This document shows positions 17,160 through 27,650 of a stretch of 64,000 nt of DNA, piece by piece. Below the pieces are notes generated by a model that was given only the letters and a program-made list of their open reading frames with translations, was not told the DNA's origin and did no database searches. Positions within the stretch are counted from its first letter, which is position 1, and the number at the start of each line of letters is the position of its first letter. The stretch lies in assembly GCA_946902875.1 (NCBI GenBank), contig OX336343.1, positions 3,758,754-3,822,753 on the forward strand. Direction: 5' to 3'. Position numbers and translations under genes: made by a program. Source of the stretch: Nematopogon swammerdamellus. Lineage: Eukaryota; Arthropoda; Insecta; Lepidoptera; Adelidae.

Positions 17160-17197
17160 GTCGACCGATCACACCCCTGAACTACCGAGGCTGACAT
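17160..17197 (-). repeat. SINE-B tRNA-like head fragment
   Basis: GTCGACCGATCACACCCC and ACTACCGAGGCTGAC match the reversed head of SINE-B (compare 61740..61775). Core and tail are absent. Confidence 0.6.
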
Positions 17198-17274
17198 ACT
17201 AGCTAGTATAGTACACCTAATAGTGTAGCTATCTAAACAGGTTTAGACATACAGGATTTTCAAAAGCCGCCTCA

Positions 17275-17835
17275 ATATGACGACTCAACAAAAACGCTGA
17301 AAAAAACACGTTTCTTGTATGGGGTATGGGGACCACGTAATTTTTTTACCTTTTGTTTTGTTTGTTTCCGTATCCCGTACGGAAGCCTATTACTAAGCCT
17401 ACGCCGCCGTCGTCTGTCTGTCTGTCTGTCTGTCCTACTGCTGTATCTATGGAACAGTAATAGGTCGCCGGTTGAAATTTTCACAGAATATTTGTTATTA
17501 TGGTAGAAAAGGTCAAAAATTAAGGGGGACCCCCATACAAGAAACGTGTTTTTTTTTCAAAGTATTTTTTTATGGCGCGGAAACCTAGGTGCTCGAGTTC
17601 GACTCGCACTTGGGCGGTTTTTTCTTTATTATTATTAAGTTATCCGTCATAATAACACATAATCCGTGAAAAATTCAACCGGCTACTTATTACGTTTTCA
17701 AAGATACTGCCCTTTAAAGGGTAGGACAAACGGACAAACGGACAAACGGACAGACGGACAGCCGGACAGACGAACAGACGGACATAGAGACAGACGACGG
17801 ACGGATGTTTAGTATACGGATACGGCAACCTACAA
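17275..17835. mobile_element. Cluster of three element-L pieces
   Basis: 17275..17345 is a reversed fragment (AAAAACACGTTTCTTGTATG). 17365..17621 is a nearly complete plus copy, from GTTTCCGTATCCCGTACGG to TTCGACTCGCACTTGGGCGG. 17640..17835 is a reversed copy with the CATAATAACACATAATCCG block, GGACAAACGGACAAACGG and GGATACGGCAACCTA. The head-to-head order produces (GTCT)n and (GGAC)n tracts. Confidence 0.75.
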
Positions 17836-18204
17836 ACGCACGTACATATTTATCTATAGACAGCGAGAAGTGGAGGCAACAGCGAAGGAGAAGACAAGAT
17901 AAAACGCCTTCGCCTTTTGAGCCCGCACTAATTGCTACGATTCCTGTGGGGGTTCTTTTAGCTCGCTTGAGTTGTGAGCCGGGGTGCGCTCGGTTACATT
18001 GGACACAGAGCTGGTATGTATAGGAGTCGCTTTAGGTAGGCGTAATTTTGTGTCTGTTTTTTTTTTGTGGCATATTTTTAATCTTTCTGCATGTATAGTT
18101 GCCACAGGCAAAATCTAATTTTGGTAGAACATTTTCAGTTTCTTCCAAACAATCTGCCAAAATATCATCATAAGGTTGAGTCCTGCACTCGATATATATA
18201 TATA
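17836..18204. other. Unassigned stretch
   Basis: GCTACGATTCCTGTGGGGG (17935) recurs in altered form at 18312, and GCTCGCTTGAGTTGTGAGC at 18340, so part is an old duplication. No gene recognised. Confidence 0.4.
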
Positions 18205-18300
18205 AAGCGCGACATGTGGCGCCGTGTCACCCATAAGGTGCCTAACGACTCCCATGGACATTCGGCCGTATGCGGGGGTTGCGAATGCCATACCGGCCTG
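18205..18300 (-). repeat. Jockey-like LINE 3' tail fragment
   Basis: Reverse complement of the 4640..4745 tail: CCATGGACATTC, GGGGGTTGCGAATGCCATAC and a GGTGCCTAACGACTC-like stretch. Confidence 0.6.
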
Positions 18301-18439
18301 ACAAGTTCCACAGCTACGATTCCTATGGGGGGTTCTTTTAACTCGCTTGGGTTGTGAGCTGCCATGTAGACTTCGCCTTATTTATTAGGATTTGAGTGTT
18401 GATTTTTTGTGTTGAACATTTAAGGCCCTGTCAACCCGT

Positions 18440-19080
18440 ATTCACCCGTACTACTCTTTCAAGGCGCCGCCGCTTTCGTTGGTTGGAGTAGGTTGCAAAA
18501 CAATCAATCAATTAAAAAATATTTAAGTTTTTATTTTTTTATTCCAAAACTACGGATCGAAACAAAAAAGTAAAAAGCTACGGATTTAGATATATATTCA
18601 ACTAATAAAATATATTTTTTCCAAAGCCTTAATTTGGTCACGTTGCCTTAAATACGTTTTTATACCTAGTAGGTACCTATCCCATGCATTGTATGTAAAA
18701 AAACTCCTTATTTATACAATAAACGATTTCTTTCTTTATTTCTTTCTTTTTATAACTAAATTCAGAGGCATGTTCATAATTTTTTTCTATCGCGCGAAGT
18801 TAATGAAATCGTGTCTTCAAAAAGCTATCGATCTGCGCTGATAGATGAAGTTTTACATGAACTGAATCTGTCAGGTAAGTAATATTGGCGGTACACTTCT
18901 TGAAATTCGAGTCAGACCCAGTCTGACATCACCTTAATATCCGTACCGTACCGTATTATACCAACTCCTAGCTCCACTCTTACCGAATAAATACCTACAA
19001 GTTGTTATTTTTTTTATTTTTAAGTCAGTTCCATTGGCAAACTGATCAAGGAATTTTTTTAAATATTTTTTTAACATTAC
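18440..19080. other. AT-rich stretch without gene
   Basis: 18775..18860 repeats the 318..400 block (TCTATCGCGCGAAGTTAATG, GATAGATGAAGTTTTA). A (TTTC)n tract lies at 18728..18752. No coding region. Confidence 0.45.
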
Positions 19081-19082
19081 AT

Positions 19083-19260
19083 TTTTATGGTTTCGTACCG
19101 TATGGTGTACAAAGCCTACGCCGCGCCTCCTGTCCGAATAATGCAAATTCTAAAGTAAAGCAACAAATGATAAAAACCTCCCAATTGGCCAATTGCGTGG
19201 TGGCACGGAACCCTCGGCGCGCGAGTGAGTCCGGCTCGCACTTGTCCTTTTTTTACATTT
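19083..19260 (+). repeat. Element L, internally deleted
   Basis: GGTTTCGTACCGTATGG at the left and GGCACGGAACCCTCGG ... CGGCTCGCACTTGTCC followed by a T run at the right; the middle block with the (GTCT)n tract is missing. Confidence 0.65.
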
Positions 19261-19770
19261 TGAACAGAAGCAACCGCAAATCAGAGTCGGTTAATTGAAT
19301 TAATCCTCTTTCTTTATTACACGTTAATTATGGTCATTTGTTCTCGCTCTGCGGACACTCGAGACCGTCGAGTACGAGACACGACAGAGACAGACTGTGG
19401 AGACAGACGACAGACAGAGACGCAGGTCGCTGACGCGACGCGACACACGCAAATTAGGTACTAAGTAGATACGCCTGCATACCTATAAAACCAATCCTAT
19501 CAGCAATCCAAAAGGTTGTCGACAGTATGGCACCTACTCAGTCAGGTACTCAGGCAGTTGATTGTGTTGCACAACAGTACCACCGATTAATGTACATAAT
19601 ATGTAAGCATATTATATACATATATGTATATGCTTAAAAGTATTTATGTAGTATTCGTATGTAGTTTATCATACATACGAGTATTTCTTTACAGTCTAAC
19701 ACATTACATTTACACACTACCACAAACTATTCTTGTTCGCATGCATCTACTACTCCCACATCCCAAAAGT
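19261..19770. other. Stretch without gene
   Basis: An AGACAGACGACAGACAGAG-like low-complexity tract at 19385..19430. 19490..19560 resembles a degraded SINE-A tail (CAGCAATCC, GTATGGCACCTACTC). Nothing else supported. Confidence 0.4.
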
Positions 19771-19866
19771 TAGTTAGAATAGAATGCCTCTCGGCATTAA
19801 GCCCGCCTGTTGTACCTAATTTTTATTAATTGGTGTTCAATAAAGAATATAATATACATACATACA
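19770..19866 (+). repeat. LINE 3'-UTR fragment
   Basis: GCCTCTCGGCATTAAGCCCG, then TTCAATAAAGAATAT and a (CATA)n tail. I associate this layout with insect Jockey/CR1-like LINE 3' ends; no coding remnant remains. Confidence 0.5.
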
Positions 19867-20365
19867 TAATATTGACTGGTCGATCTGTGGCGGCGCATGT
19901 GGTCTGGCTCCTCTGACTAATAGGAGCGGGGAGGCTGAGGTAAGGGCAGCGGGAGCGGGTGGTGGGCGCATACGAATGCGGCGTGAGCTAATCACAGCCG
20001 GGGATTGTTGTGGGGTGGTGCGCGCGGGGCTGAGGAATTCGGAACGCACACCGTCTAGGCGTCTGTCCACTAGGCGTCCGGCGTCTTCCAAATTCAGTGG
20101 ACGAGTGTGTCTTTCGGTTAGCTGTGGCGGGAGGCGGAGCGGGGCCCACTGAGCAAGTTTATTTACGAAAGCTCTAATCGTTTGTCAGAATGAGATGTGG
20201 CGCGTGCGCGTGCAAAATTTCGCTTCTCAACAATGTGCGTTTCTACGTACTTAGCCGCAATAAATTGTTGAGTGAATCGAAGTTCAAAGAGGTGCCTGGG
20301 AAACTATTTTGAATTTTTTTAAAGATATTTCAGAACTGTACCAGCATGCAAGAAAATGCAAAATC
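19867..20365. other. GC-rich stretch, no gene assigned
   Basis: 19880..20190 is clearly richer in G+C than its surroundings. A minus-strand frame here (Arg- and Pro-rich) has no recognisable domain. A promoter or 5' exon is possible but unsupported. Confidence 0.35.
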
Positions 20366-20366
20366 A

Positions 20367-20410
20367 TCAATAATAATAATAAATCTGTAAGGTATGGTCA
20401 TGGAGTAAGT
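20367..20410 (+). repeat. Helitron 5' end fragment
   Basis: TCAATAATAATAATAAATC then AAGGTATGGTCATGGAGTAA match the start of the Helitron at 50123. Confidence 0.6.
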
Positions 20411-21376
20411 AACAATGTTATTTCTATCGGAAATACTTAATTCCTTCTTTACAGCTTAGATACAAATATCGCCAACATTTTGAAACAAAAATCTTCCTCT
20501 AGTATTCTTCCGTTGAGAAGAGCACAGTGCATTTTTTTTAAACTGATTAAAAAAAATGCACTGAAAATTTCTGTAAGGTCTCTGAAAATCTAATTCAAAT
20601 AAGGATACGATAGCGAACGAGCAAATAAAAACTTTATTATGAATTAATGCAAGCTTGACCCCTTTTTCAAGCTCCAACCGCCGCCGGGCTATTACGGGTT
20701 TTTCTTAAGTACAATGAAAGCTAAATACCACACCACAAAGTTACCCCTCACTCCGACGTGTGTCGGATCGTTTACTCAACGCTGCGCGAAATTAGCGCGA
20801 GCGACGACGTGGAGGAACATTTTCAGATTCTGCATTCAGCCGGCAAACTTCGGTCGCTGTTCTAGATCTCGACACGTGCAATGTTTCCTCTCCGTTTAGC
20901 CAGATGCTCGAGGGTGTGTGCGTTTGTCTGGCTTTGGCATTTTTTGTTTTGGCGGATGTATAGTATGCAAATGGTTGGCAGATATTTAGATCGTGATCGA
21001 TCGACAGTTTATTTACGAGACAATTCAACATTCACATTTTCAGAACAATTGATAAACTTTTTGTCTAAATATTTCAATCGGGGCTGAATTCAACACAGCA
21101 ATAGTAACGCTCGCAAGTGATGTTTGCACATCCTAAATCCTAGCCGTGAGTCCCGACACTCACACCATTTTACTAAAATGCCTAAATGCTGCATAATTAT
21201 TTTAATGTTAATAGTGTCAGTATTGTTTTAAACAGCTGCGGAAACTCCTTGAATAGATTTCGGTGTAAGATATCCATCAGTCGACGTCAACGATGTCAAA
21301 GCGATGCGAAAGGCGCGGTCAAAGACCTCAGCCAACATTAGCCCGATAAGCCGAACATTTTTTTGATGAGAGGAAA
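20411..21376. other. Stretch without recognised gene
   Basis: Short ORFs on both strands without motifs. A short inverted pair (GTGCATTTTTTTTAA near 20527 and TTAAAAAAAATGCAC near 20546) is present. Nothing else supported. Confidence 0.4.
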
Positions 21377-21401
21377 TTTTATTCATTGCACATTAGCGTA
21401 A

Positions 21402-21656
21402 TCAAATTAGTACAGACAGTTGTATAGTGATGATAATATATACAGTTTTACAGAGTTGATGCAATTTTTTATGTTGGATCTGTGCATCGGTTTTGAACAT
21501 GCCGGCGCCTGCCGTCTTCCCGGCCGATGTCTCTTGTTCTTCTCCTTGCGCCTCTAATTCTTGAGGAGACCGATCTTCTAACGGAAATTTGAATTTTAGT
21601 TTTAAGCCATCCGACGTAAATGTGGAAATGGCTCCATCTTTCGCTAAGGCGAGCCG
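21402..21656 (-). CDS. Possible terminal exon, unidentified (low confidence)
   Basis: On the reverse strand a frame is open for about 85 codons to TGA at 21402..21404. It includes AISTFTSDGLKLKFKFPLED, then RSPQELEAQGEEQETSAGK and MFKTDAQIQHK, with protein-like composition. AATAAA lies on the same strand about 20 nt past the stop (21378..21383). The upstream limit is set by an in-frame stop near 21666 and a weak AG. No known domain is recognised. It could be a decayed gene or a repeat-encoded frame. Confidence 0.25.
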   Translation of the reverse strand, partial: RLALAKDGAISTFTSDGLKLKFKFPLEDRSPQELEAQGEEQETSAGKTAGAGMFKTDAQIQHKKLHQLCKTVYIIITIQLSVLI

Positions 21657-21669
21657 CCGTTCTTTTTAC

Positions 21670-22070
21670 AACATTTTGTTTCATCTCGCTAAAACTAAAG
21701 GATTAAAGGGAGATGAAGCTAGAATGTATGAGCGTGTGTGCAGCGGCGGAATAAATACGCCAAAATGCAGCAACTGTCTATTGTCGCCAGCGCAACGTTT
21801 AATTAAGTAAGAAGGTAAGAAGGCTATGAAAGTCGCCAGCGGAGCGGAGTCGGATCTGCTACCGAATCGTATAAAACAACGGATTACTCCGTCGGATAAC
21901 CTCTTCCGCTACTTCGCCATGCGGGCCGGAAGATTTACGAGAACAGCCGTGGAGTCGAGGATACCACGTGGAAGTGTATACGTACAAGTACGGCTCGGAA
22001 TATTCGACTTGGGGCGCGCGAACGATCCCGCGCAGAGAATCTGCTGTTTCCAATGTTGCCTGCGCTGTTA
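21670..22070. other. Stretch without recognised gene
   Basis: Short ORFs on both strands at 21826..22083 without motifs; their mutual overlap suggests chance openness. Confidence 0.4.
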
Positions 22071-22077
22071 ATTTATT

Positions 22078-22150
22078 ATGCAAACCAGCATGGGTCGCTG
22101 TGCCGAGGTATCAAAAGATGAAGTCGACAGAGTCAATGAGGTCTAATGTT
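22078..22150 (-). repeat. LINE 3' tail fragment (family C), diverged
   Basis: AAACCAGCATGGGTCGCTG, TGCCGAGG and AGTCGACAGAGTCAA match the 39490 and 40183 copies with several substitutions. Confidence 0.55.
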
Positions 22151-22600
22151 CACGCGCTCACTAGATGGCGACACTGTAACGTCAGGTCCACCGCACGAAC
22201 TGGCAGTCAATATCTGTTGATAATTGCATAGCAAAGAGGATTCGAGAAAAGGATGGTACGACGGCCGTGTTTGCTCGATTTGGCGGGGGCACTGCCGTGC
22301 TCCCAGATTATTTTCGCGTGTTTGTTTCAGAACATTTTCGACGTTTTCAGTACATTATTTATGATTTCATAGGTCCTAAACATTCTCACTTAATGCCTCA
22401 GTGTTTTGCAGTGCCAACGAGCTTGGGGGAAAAAAAGTATAAAGATAACTGAAAAAATAAGATTTCTTATTTCTTATTACATAATTTATGTTTTAGCTAA
22501 GCTAAGCTAGCTCCTAACACGTTCCCTGCCCCCAGACAAACAAACAACTTATCCACAAGTCCAAACATATTTTTAAGCTATCCAAATTCTCCATAATATA
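22151..22600. other. Stretch without recognised gene
   Basis: Short ORFs only. CTAAGCTAAGCTAGC at 22497 is a minor simple repeat. Confidence 0.4.
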
Positions 22601-22604
22601 TTTT

Positions 22605-23160
22605 AACCCCCGACGAAAAAAGAGAGGTGTTATTAACGCCCGACGAAAAAAGTACGTTATAAGCTGTTATAAGTTTAACGTGTGTGTGTGTGTATGGGTG
22701 TGTATTTCTGTGGCATCGTAGCTCCCAAACGGATGGACCGATTTGGATGCGGTTTTTTTATTAGAAAGTTGGTTTAATCGAGATGGTTGTTAGCTACGTT
22801 TGTAATCAAGTAATTAAGTAACAAAAAAAATTGGTTGTCTGTAAAGTCGGTTTACGGACGATAGTTTTTCCTACGTGATGACGTGGAATAATCGTAGTAC
22901 ATAGAGCAAAGATCACTATTTCCAGTAGAAAGATTAATCATCTTGTGACTGGCCATCAATAAACTTCTGTTGTCTGATCTTGACAGTTTTACTTCTTAAG
23001 ACGTTTCCATGGTAACTTTGACTATACCGATTGTGCCTCTCTATCGCTTGTTACGCACTCTCGCTTGCACACACAGGCTCAGATGGAACATGACACTTTT
23101 TCGTGTGTGCAGCCGGTGTTCATCAATTTATAAGACGTGACGTCATCACGTCAAAAAAAG
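22605..23160 (+). mobile_element. MITE-Z copy, left end clear
   Basis: Starts TTAACCCCCGACGAAAAAAG; the first unit is repeated (CGCCCGACGAAAAAAG at 22637). Then (GT)n, GGCATCGTAGCTCCCAAACG and GGACCGATTTGGATGCGG. Beyond 22830 the sequence has inverted blocks around GTGATGACGTGG (22876) and GTGACGTCATCACGTC (23138), so a second MITE may be joined here. The right end is uncertain. Confidence 0.55.
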
Positions 23161-23500
23161 TTGGTGTAATGGCACTATGAAACGCTGTGTTACACCACCT
23201 CCTAGCTCCACGACACGGGAGACGCGGCTAAAGTTTGGCAGGTACTTGGCGCACATTCTGCATACAACCTGCACGAACGTTCATTAAGCGCACCGCCAGC
23301 GGCTTCAGCGCTTGCAGCGGACGCGACTCTGAGTTTATACTTGCTACTTCGTGCAGTTTTAAGAGCAGAGTTTAGAGAGATAGAAAGAGTTTAGTGACGT
23401 TATTATTTTTCTCCATACAAAATCATCTTTCGTAGCTTATAGCAGCTTCAATGAAGTTTAACTAACACGCCTCATGAAGATCTCCAGGTTGTAGGTCGTT
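23161..23500. other. Unassigned stretch; left copy of a flanking duplication
   Basis: 23405..23495 (TTTCTCCATACAAAATCATC ... ACGCCTCATGAAGATCTCC) recurs at 23875..23950 beyond the SINE, with about 20 bp of length difference. No gene. Confidence 0.5.
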
Positions 23501-23504
23501 CGTT

Positions 23505-23872
23505 AGCCTCGGTAGCTAGTGGTGCGGTCGGTCGACTGTTGTGAGCGCGGTCAGTACTTGGATGGGTGACCGCTGCTCGACCGTTAGCGGCTGACCGTGG
23601 TTCGGATTCCACGTAAAACTGTTAGGTCCCTTCCCTTCTTACCTTACTAGGTGGTAGGGTTTATCCCGCCCGGGTTGGTACCACCGCACTGATTGAAAGG
23701 TCGGTCGAAACGGCTATGTAAATAGTTCGTATTTTCCGTCCAGTTCAGTGTAGCCGACTTGAAATGAAGGGAAGCACTGACATGGGACCAAGTTCATCCG
23801 GTGTTATGGGCTGACATCACGGATGTTGTAGGTGATGTGGCCAACCGTGTCTTTTTCCATAATAAAAATATT
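23505..23872 (+). mobile_element. SINE-B, tRNA-headed, full-length
   Basis: Head: GCCTCGGTAGCTAGTGGTGC (A-box region), then GGTCGGTCGACTG, GGATGGGTGACCGCTGC and B box GGTTCGGATTCC. The core (about 23613..23692) is nearly the SINE-A core: AGGTCCCTTCCCTTCTTACC, TTACTAGGTGGTAGGG, GGTTGGTACCACCGCACTG. Tail: GGTCGGTCGAAACGGC, CCGTCCAGTTCAGTGTAGCC, GGTGTTATGGGCTGACATC, ending in an A-rich TTTTTCCATAATAAAAAT. It lies between two copies of a roughly 90-bp duplicated flank. Confidence 0.9.
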
Positions 23873-23949
23873 TATTTTTCTCCATACAAAATTATCTTTC
23901 GGAGCTTGAAGTTTAACTAACACGCCTCATGAAGATCCCCAGGTTATAG

Positions 23950-24009
23950 GTGGTAGGCAAAGAGTTTGTATTACGTCGCGCGACGTAATACAAACTCTTT
24001 GGTGGTAGG
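23950..24009. mobile_element. 44-bp perfect palindrome with 8-bp target duplication (hAT-like)
   Basis: 23958..24001 is a perfect palindrome, CAAAGAGTTTGTATTACG ... CGTAATACAAACTCTTTG, with no loop. It is flanked on both sides by GTGGTAGG (23950..23957 and 24002..24009). The second copy at 39906 has the same ends and a different exact octamer. An 8-bp duplication points to hAT-type insertion (inference). Confidence 0.88.
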
Positions 24010-24176
24010 GAAAGGCACTCGTCGGAAGACCGTTAAATATTTCGTGGGTTGTTGTGCGCGCACCCGCGAATGTAAAGAAAACTTAAAAAAGTTCAAATTA
24101 ATTTAAGGGATGCTTTTCGTTACGTTCATTCTAATAATCGGCACAACAATCAACGCTGACGGCACGGCGGCGCGCG

Positions 24177-24400
24177 GCGCCGACGGAACCCTCGGTGCGC
24201 GAGTCAGACTCGCACTTGTCCGGCTTTTTTTTATTATTTGTTTTAAATAATCGCCATAATAGCACATGTTCTGTGAACAACAAGATTTCAACCAGCTACC
24301 TATCACGGCCTAAAAGATACAGCCATTTAAAAGTAGGACGGACAGACAGACGGTGCAGGCCTAGTAATAGGGTCCCGTACGGATAGGGGACCCTAAAAAC
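24177..24400. mobile_element. Two joined element-L pieces, opposite orientations
   Basis: 24177..24235 is a plus-strand right end (CGGAACCCTCGGTGCGCG ... CGCACTTGTCCGGC plus T run). 24236..24400 is a reversed left part (CGCCATAATAGCACATG, GACGGACAGACAGACGG, ending GGGGACCCTAAAAACC). Confidence 0.65.
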
Positions 24401-24424
24401 CTATACCCTAAAAGTATAACGTAA

Positions 24425-24637
24425 AGGAAATGAAGGCCGGCTCGGGAATAGTCGGGAGACCTGAAGCGTTCGTCCTATACGCCCTGGGTCGTAGTACGTC
24501 ATCATTTATTCATGTACAGTGGGCAGATGCGGAGGCACCGGCGCGGCGGGGGTGGCGGCGGCGCGGCTGGCGCCGTGCAGTACAGCCACCCTGTTACCCT
24601 TTGCCCGGCGTCACCTAAAATCTTCCCTTCACTTCTT
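24425..24637 (-). other. GC-rich block, very tentative terminal exon
   Basis: The reverse strand has GGGAAGATTTTAG as a possible acceptor, then a frame QRVTGWLYCTAPAAPPPPPR followed by RCLRICPLYMNK and tandem TGA stops, with an AATAAA at the stop. A Pro-rich run over (CCG)n DNA is weak evidence; chance openness is the simpler reading. Confidence 0.15.
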
Positions 24638-24667
24638 CTAGTATTCCGTTATCTTGTTCTCTTCTGG

Positions 24668-25110
24668 TTTTTTTAGGTTTCCGTACCCCGTACGGAAGCC
24701 TAAGCCGTCTGTCTGTCTGCCTGTCTGTCCGTCCGTCCGTCCCGTCTGTCCGATGGCTGTAACTTGGGAACAGTAATAGCTAGCCGGATTTTAAATTTTC
24801 ACAGAATATGTGTTATTATGACGGATATAACAACACATAATAAATTAAACCAGCTTTCTAATAAAAAAAACCGCATCCAAATCGGTCCATCCGTTTGGGA
24901 GCTACGATGCCACAGACAGACACACCCATACCCACAAACACACAAACGTAAAACTTATGTCACCTCTCTTTTTTTGTCGGGGTTAAAATAGAAAAAAACT
25001 GAACAAGTACCCCCTACAAGAAACGTGTTTTTTCAACGTTGTTTTTTTTTTTTGTGCTGCAGAAACCTCTTGCGAATCGTACTCGCACTTGCCATTTTTT
25101 TTTTCTTCTC
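24668..25110 (+). mobile_element. Element L interrupted by a MITE-Z piece
   Basis: Left part: GGTTTCCGTACCCCGTACGG, a (GTCT/GTCC)n tract and TTTTCACAGAATATGTG. The middle 24845..24986 is a reversed MITE-Z (CCAGCTTTCTAATAAAAAAA, CGGTCCATCCGTTTGGG, ending GTCGGGGTTAA) with TTAA at both sides. The right part resumes TACAAGAAACGTGTTTTTT to ACTCGCACTTGCC plus a T run. Confidence 0.8.
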
Positions 25111-26545
25111 TTCTTTTATTTTCTCTACTACTCGTATTATAAAAAGCAACATTGCAAATTACAATGCAACAATGCAACATTAAAAATCGAATATCGATTT
25201 AAATCGAAGACGGAAATTTTTTTTATATTTTTTATGATCGAAGATTTAAATGCATTTTTCACCTATAAAATTGGGCATATCTCGGTTTTGGGCATTGTAT
25301 TATCAGCATGCGTCTCCAATACGATGAAAAGTTTCATTAAAAATTCGAAGCAATGTATAAAAATTCTGAATAAAATAGTCATATAGAATGCCTTTTTAAG
25401 AGGATGATGAAATGACCAACTCCCATGCAATGGTGCTTGCCTGTTTTCTGTCAAATTAAGGAAAAATCTTCTGAAATGTTTCATATTTTAAAGGAATCTG
25501 CTCAGACCTAATAGCCGCGCGTTTTTATGTATTTTTACTTTACTTAAATAAATTATATAGTCCTCTAATATTTAGCCATTTATTTCTCACTAATAACGGC
25601 GTTTAAAAGTTTCTATTTTATTTTGTAATTCGCTTTATGAATTGTACATAAAATATTAAAAATACATCAATAAACAATAAATAAAAAATTATAAGTAATT
25701 CATTAAGCCTCGTGAGCTGCAGTTGTCCCTTTTACACGAATTAAAGATACAGCGAATAGAGAGAGAGGGACAGCAAAAAAATGCTCGATATTTAAATATG
25801 ACGGGCTGTCCTCTTACCATTTGCCTGTAATATATATTTTTATTAACTGTACTTAGTGACGTAAATAAGCTTCCGATGTAACCGATAGGTACGAGAAATT
25901 CACAACAATTAATAGAATTCATTAAAAGCTACAATATCCGTTCTTACGAAATCTGCAAAAGACGGAGACGAACAACCGAGCCAAAGCAAAGCGCCAAGCA
26001 TGTCAGGCTTCCAAAGATTTACTTTCAGAAGCCAAAATACGTCGCATTGTCTTAGACAGCTAAAATTTCATCCCCCCCTTCGGCCGTAATTCCACCCTAA
26101 CTTGCCCCCCCCCCCCCCTTCCCCACCCCCCGCGTTACTGCCGGGACAGCCAATTAAAACTCAAAGGGAGATCAAAAGATAGCCGAAAACTTTGTTTTGC
26201 TTTTAAATCCGGACTAATTATTTCTTCAGCTCTACCTCGGAGATTGTTTAACGGGGCGTAGGATGAAGAATATTGTGTTACTGGAGTTGTAATAGTGTAT
26301 ATTATAATACGTAGACAGGCATAGATGTATTAGAGCCTATTTCACAATCCTACCATATAACTTCTCCAATGTTCCATACTTAAGTCTAAGTGATACATAA
26401 AGTCTGCCATAATTTAGGCGCGCCTCCATCTGTTCCGTTACAATTTGACATTAATTTCTGATCCTGTTTGACAGAATGCACGATGTTTTGGAAACGCCTT
26501 GATGACCACGTTGCATAGACAATCATGGACTAATTTATTATGAGC
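25111..26545. other. AT-rich stretch without recognised gene; poly-C tract
   Basis: 25140..25720 gives overlapping ORFs on both strands with no motif. A homopolymer C run lies at 26106..26119. No gene, SINE or MITE that I can support. Confidence 0.4.
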
Positions 26546-26546
26546 A

Positions 26547-26784
26547 TCCTTACCTATAATAAAATCCAACGTCTGCTTTCTGTCTGAGTGTCTGAGTGTC
26601 TGAGTGTATGTCTGCCTGTCCGCTTATAACTCGAGAACCACTGGACCGATTTTAATAAAAAAACATTCTACGGATAGCTTGATTCTTCCCATCAACTATA
26701 GGCTACTTACTATCACGCTAAATGGCTTATGAGGTTAGCAGTGAAGTGAAATATGAGAGCGGGCGGAGCCGCGGGCACAGCTTG
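26547..26784 (+). mobile_element. Helitron-like element, second subfamily
   Basis: Preceded by A, starts TCCTTACCTATAATAAAATC. It has a (GTCTGAGT)n tract, CTCGAGAACCACTGGACCG and a CATCAACTATAGGCTACTTA block, and ends GGAGCCGCGGGCACAGCTTG. The expected CTAG terminus is degraded to CTTG. Same family, reversed, at 51141..51386, where CTAG is intact. Confidence 0.7.
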
Positions 26785-27295
26785 TCTTGTAATATATGAA
26801 ATATAACAAAATGTTATTCTTTTTTGCTTTATCTGCAAGAAATCCTTTCCAAATTACACAATTATAAACATTAATTTAAGATTTGGTTTATTGCAAAGTT
26901 TTTGTTGTTACTGTAGTCAAAGTCAATTCAAGAGAGACAATAATATATTGATAGTATTGTTAATAGCACAACGGAATTAAAATGTAGCATATAAAACATG
27001 GTACATATTAAACAACATATTTTAGGTTTTTTATTTTAGAGAACGCATTTATGTGATGCATAACGTATGTCATGATTAGTTTACGGATAAGTTTATAGGA
27101 GGACTGTAAAATAGGCCCTTATTGATTTTAGCCTACCTCCTTGTTGTGCTTTCGGCCGTTTTCAAATCAATTATACGGATATGAATCGAAACGGTTTATT
27201 ACTAAGAACACATTATTTCATACGTTCTAATCTGTTCTAGTTTGTATTTGTGGCCGTTAATCATTTATTCTACATAAATACATAGAACAACATCA
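26785..27295. other. AT-rich stretch without gene
   Basis: No ORF, repeat or motif that I can support. Confidence 0.4.
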
Positions 27296-27297
27296 AG

Positions 27298-27650
27298 TAC
27301 TGTGTGGGGCCGGTACTTTAAAAGAATATCCCCACTGCATCTCTCCCGGTGCATGTCGTAAAGGGCGACTAAGGGATATTTATTTTATTTTATTTATATG
27401 ACTCCCTTCTTATATTATTAGGTGCTAGGGTTTAACCCGCCCGGGTCGGTATCACCGCACTGAATGAAAGGTCGGTCGAAACGGCTATGTAAATAAGTAG
27501 TTTTTGTTTTCCATCCAGTTCAGTGTAGCCGGCACGACCGAAGGGAAGCACTGACGTGGCGCCAAGTTCACCCGGTGTTATGGGCTGACATCACGGATGT
27601 TGCCAACCGTGTAGGTGATGTAGCCAGCCAAAAAATAAAGAAATAAAGTT
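27298..27650 (+). mobile_element. SINE-B, RTE-like head, with internal insertion
   Basis: Head TACTGTGTGGGGCCGGTAC ... GTCGTAAAGGGCGACTAAGG, then an extra (TTTTA)n stretch at 27379..27399 inside the head, core GGTGCTAGGGTTTAACCCGC, and tail to AGCCAAAAAATAAAG. The final GATGTTG and AACCGTGT blocks are rearranged relative to other copies. Confidence 0.8.

Noticed and set aside
19837..20091. Minus-strand Arg/Pro-rich ORF as a 5' exon
   Set aside because: GC-rich composition explains the openness; no splice or start evidence.
24425..24637. Terminal exon of a Pro-rich protein
   Set aside because: Relies on a (CCG)n run and a marginal acceptor; kept only as a very low-confidence note.
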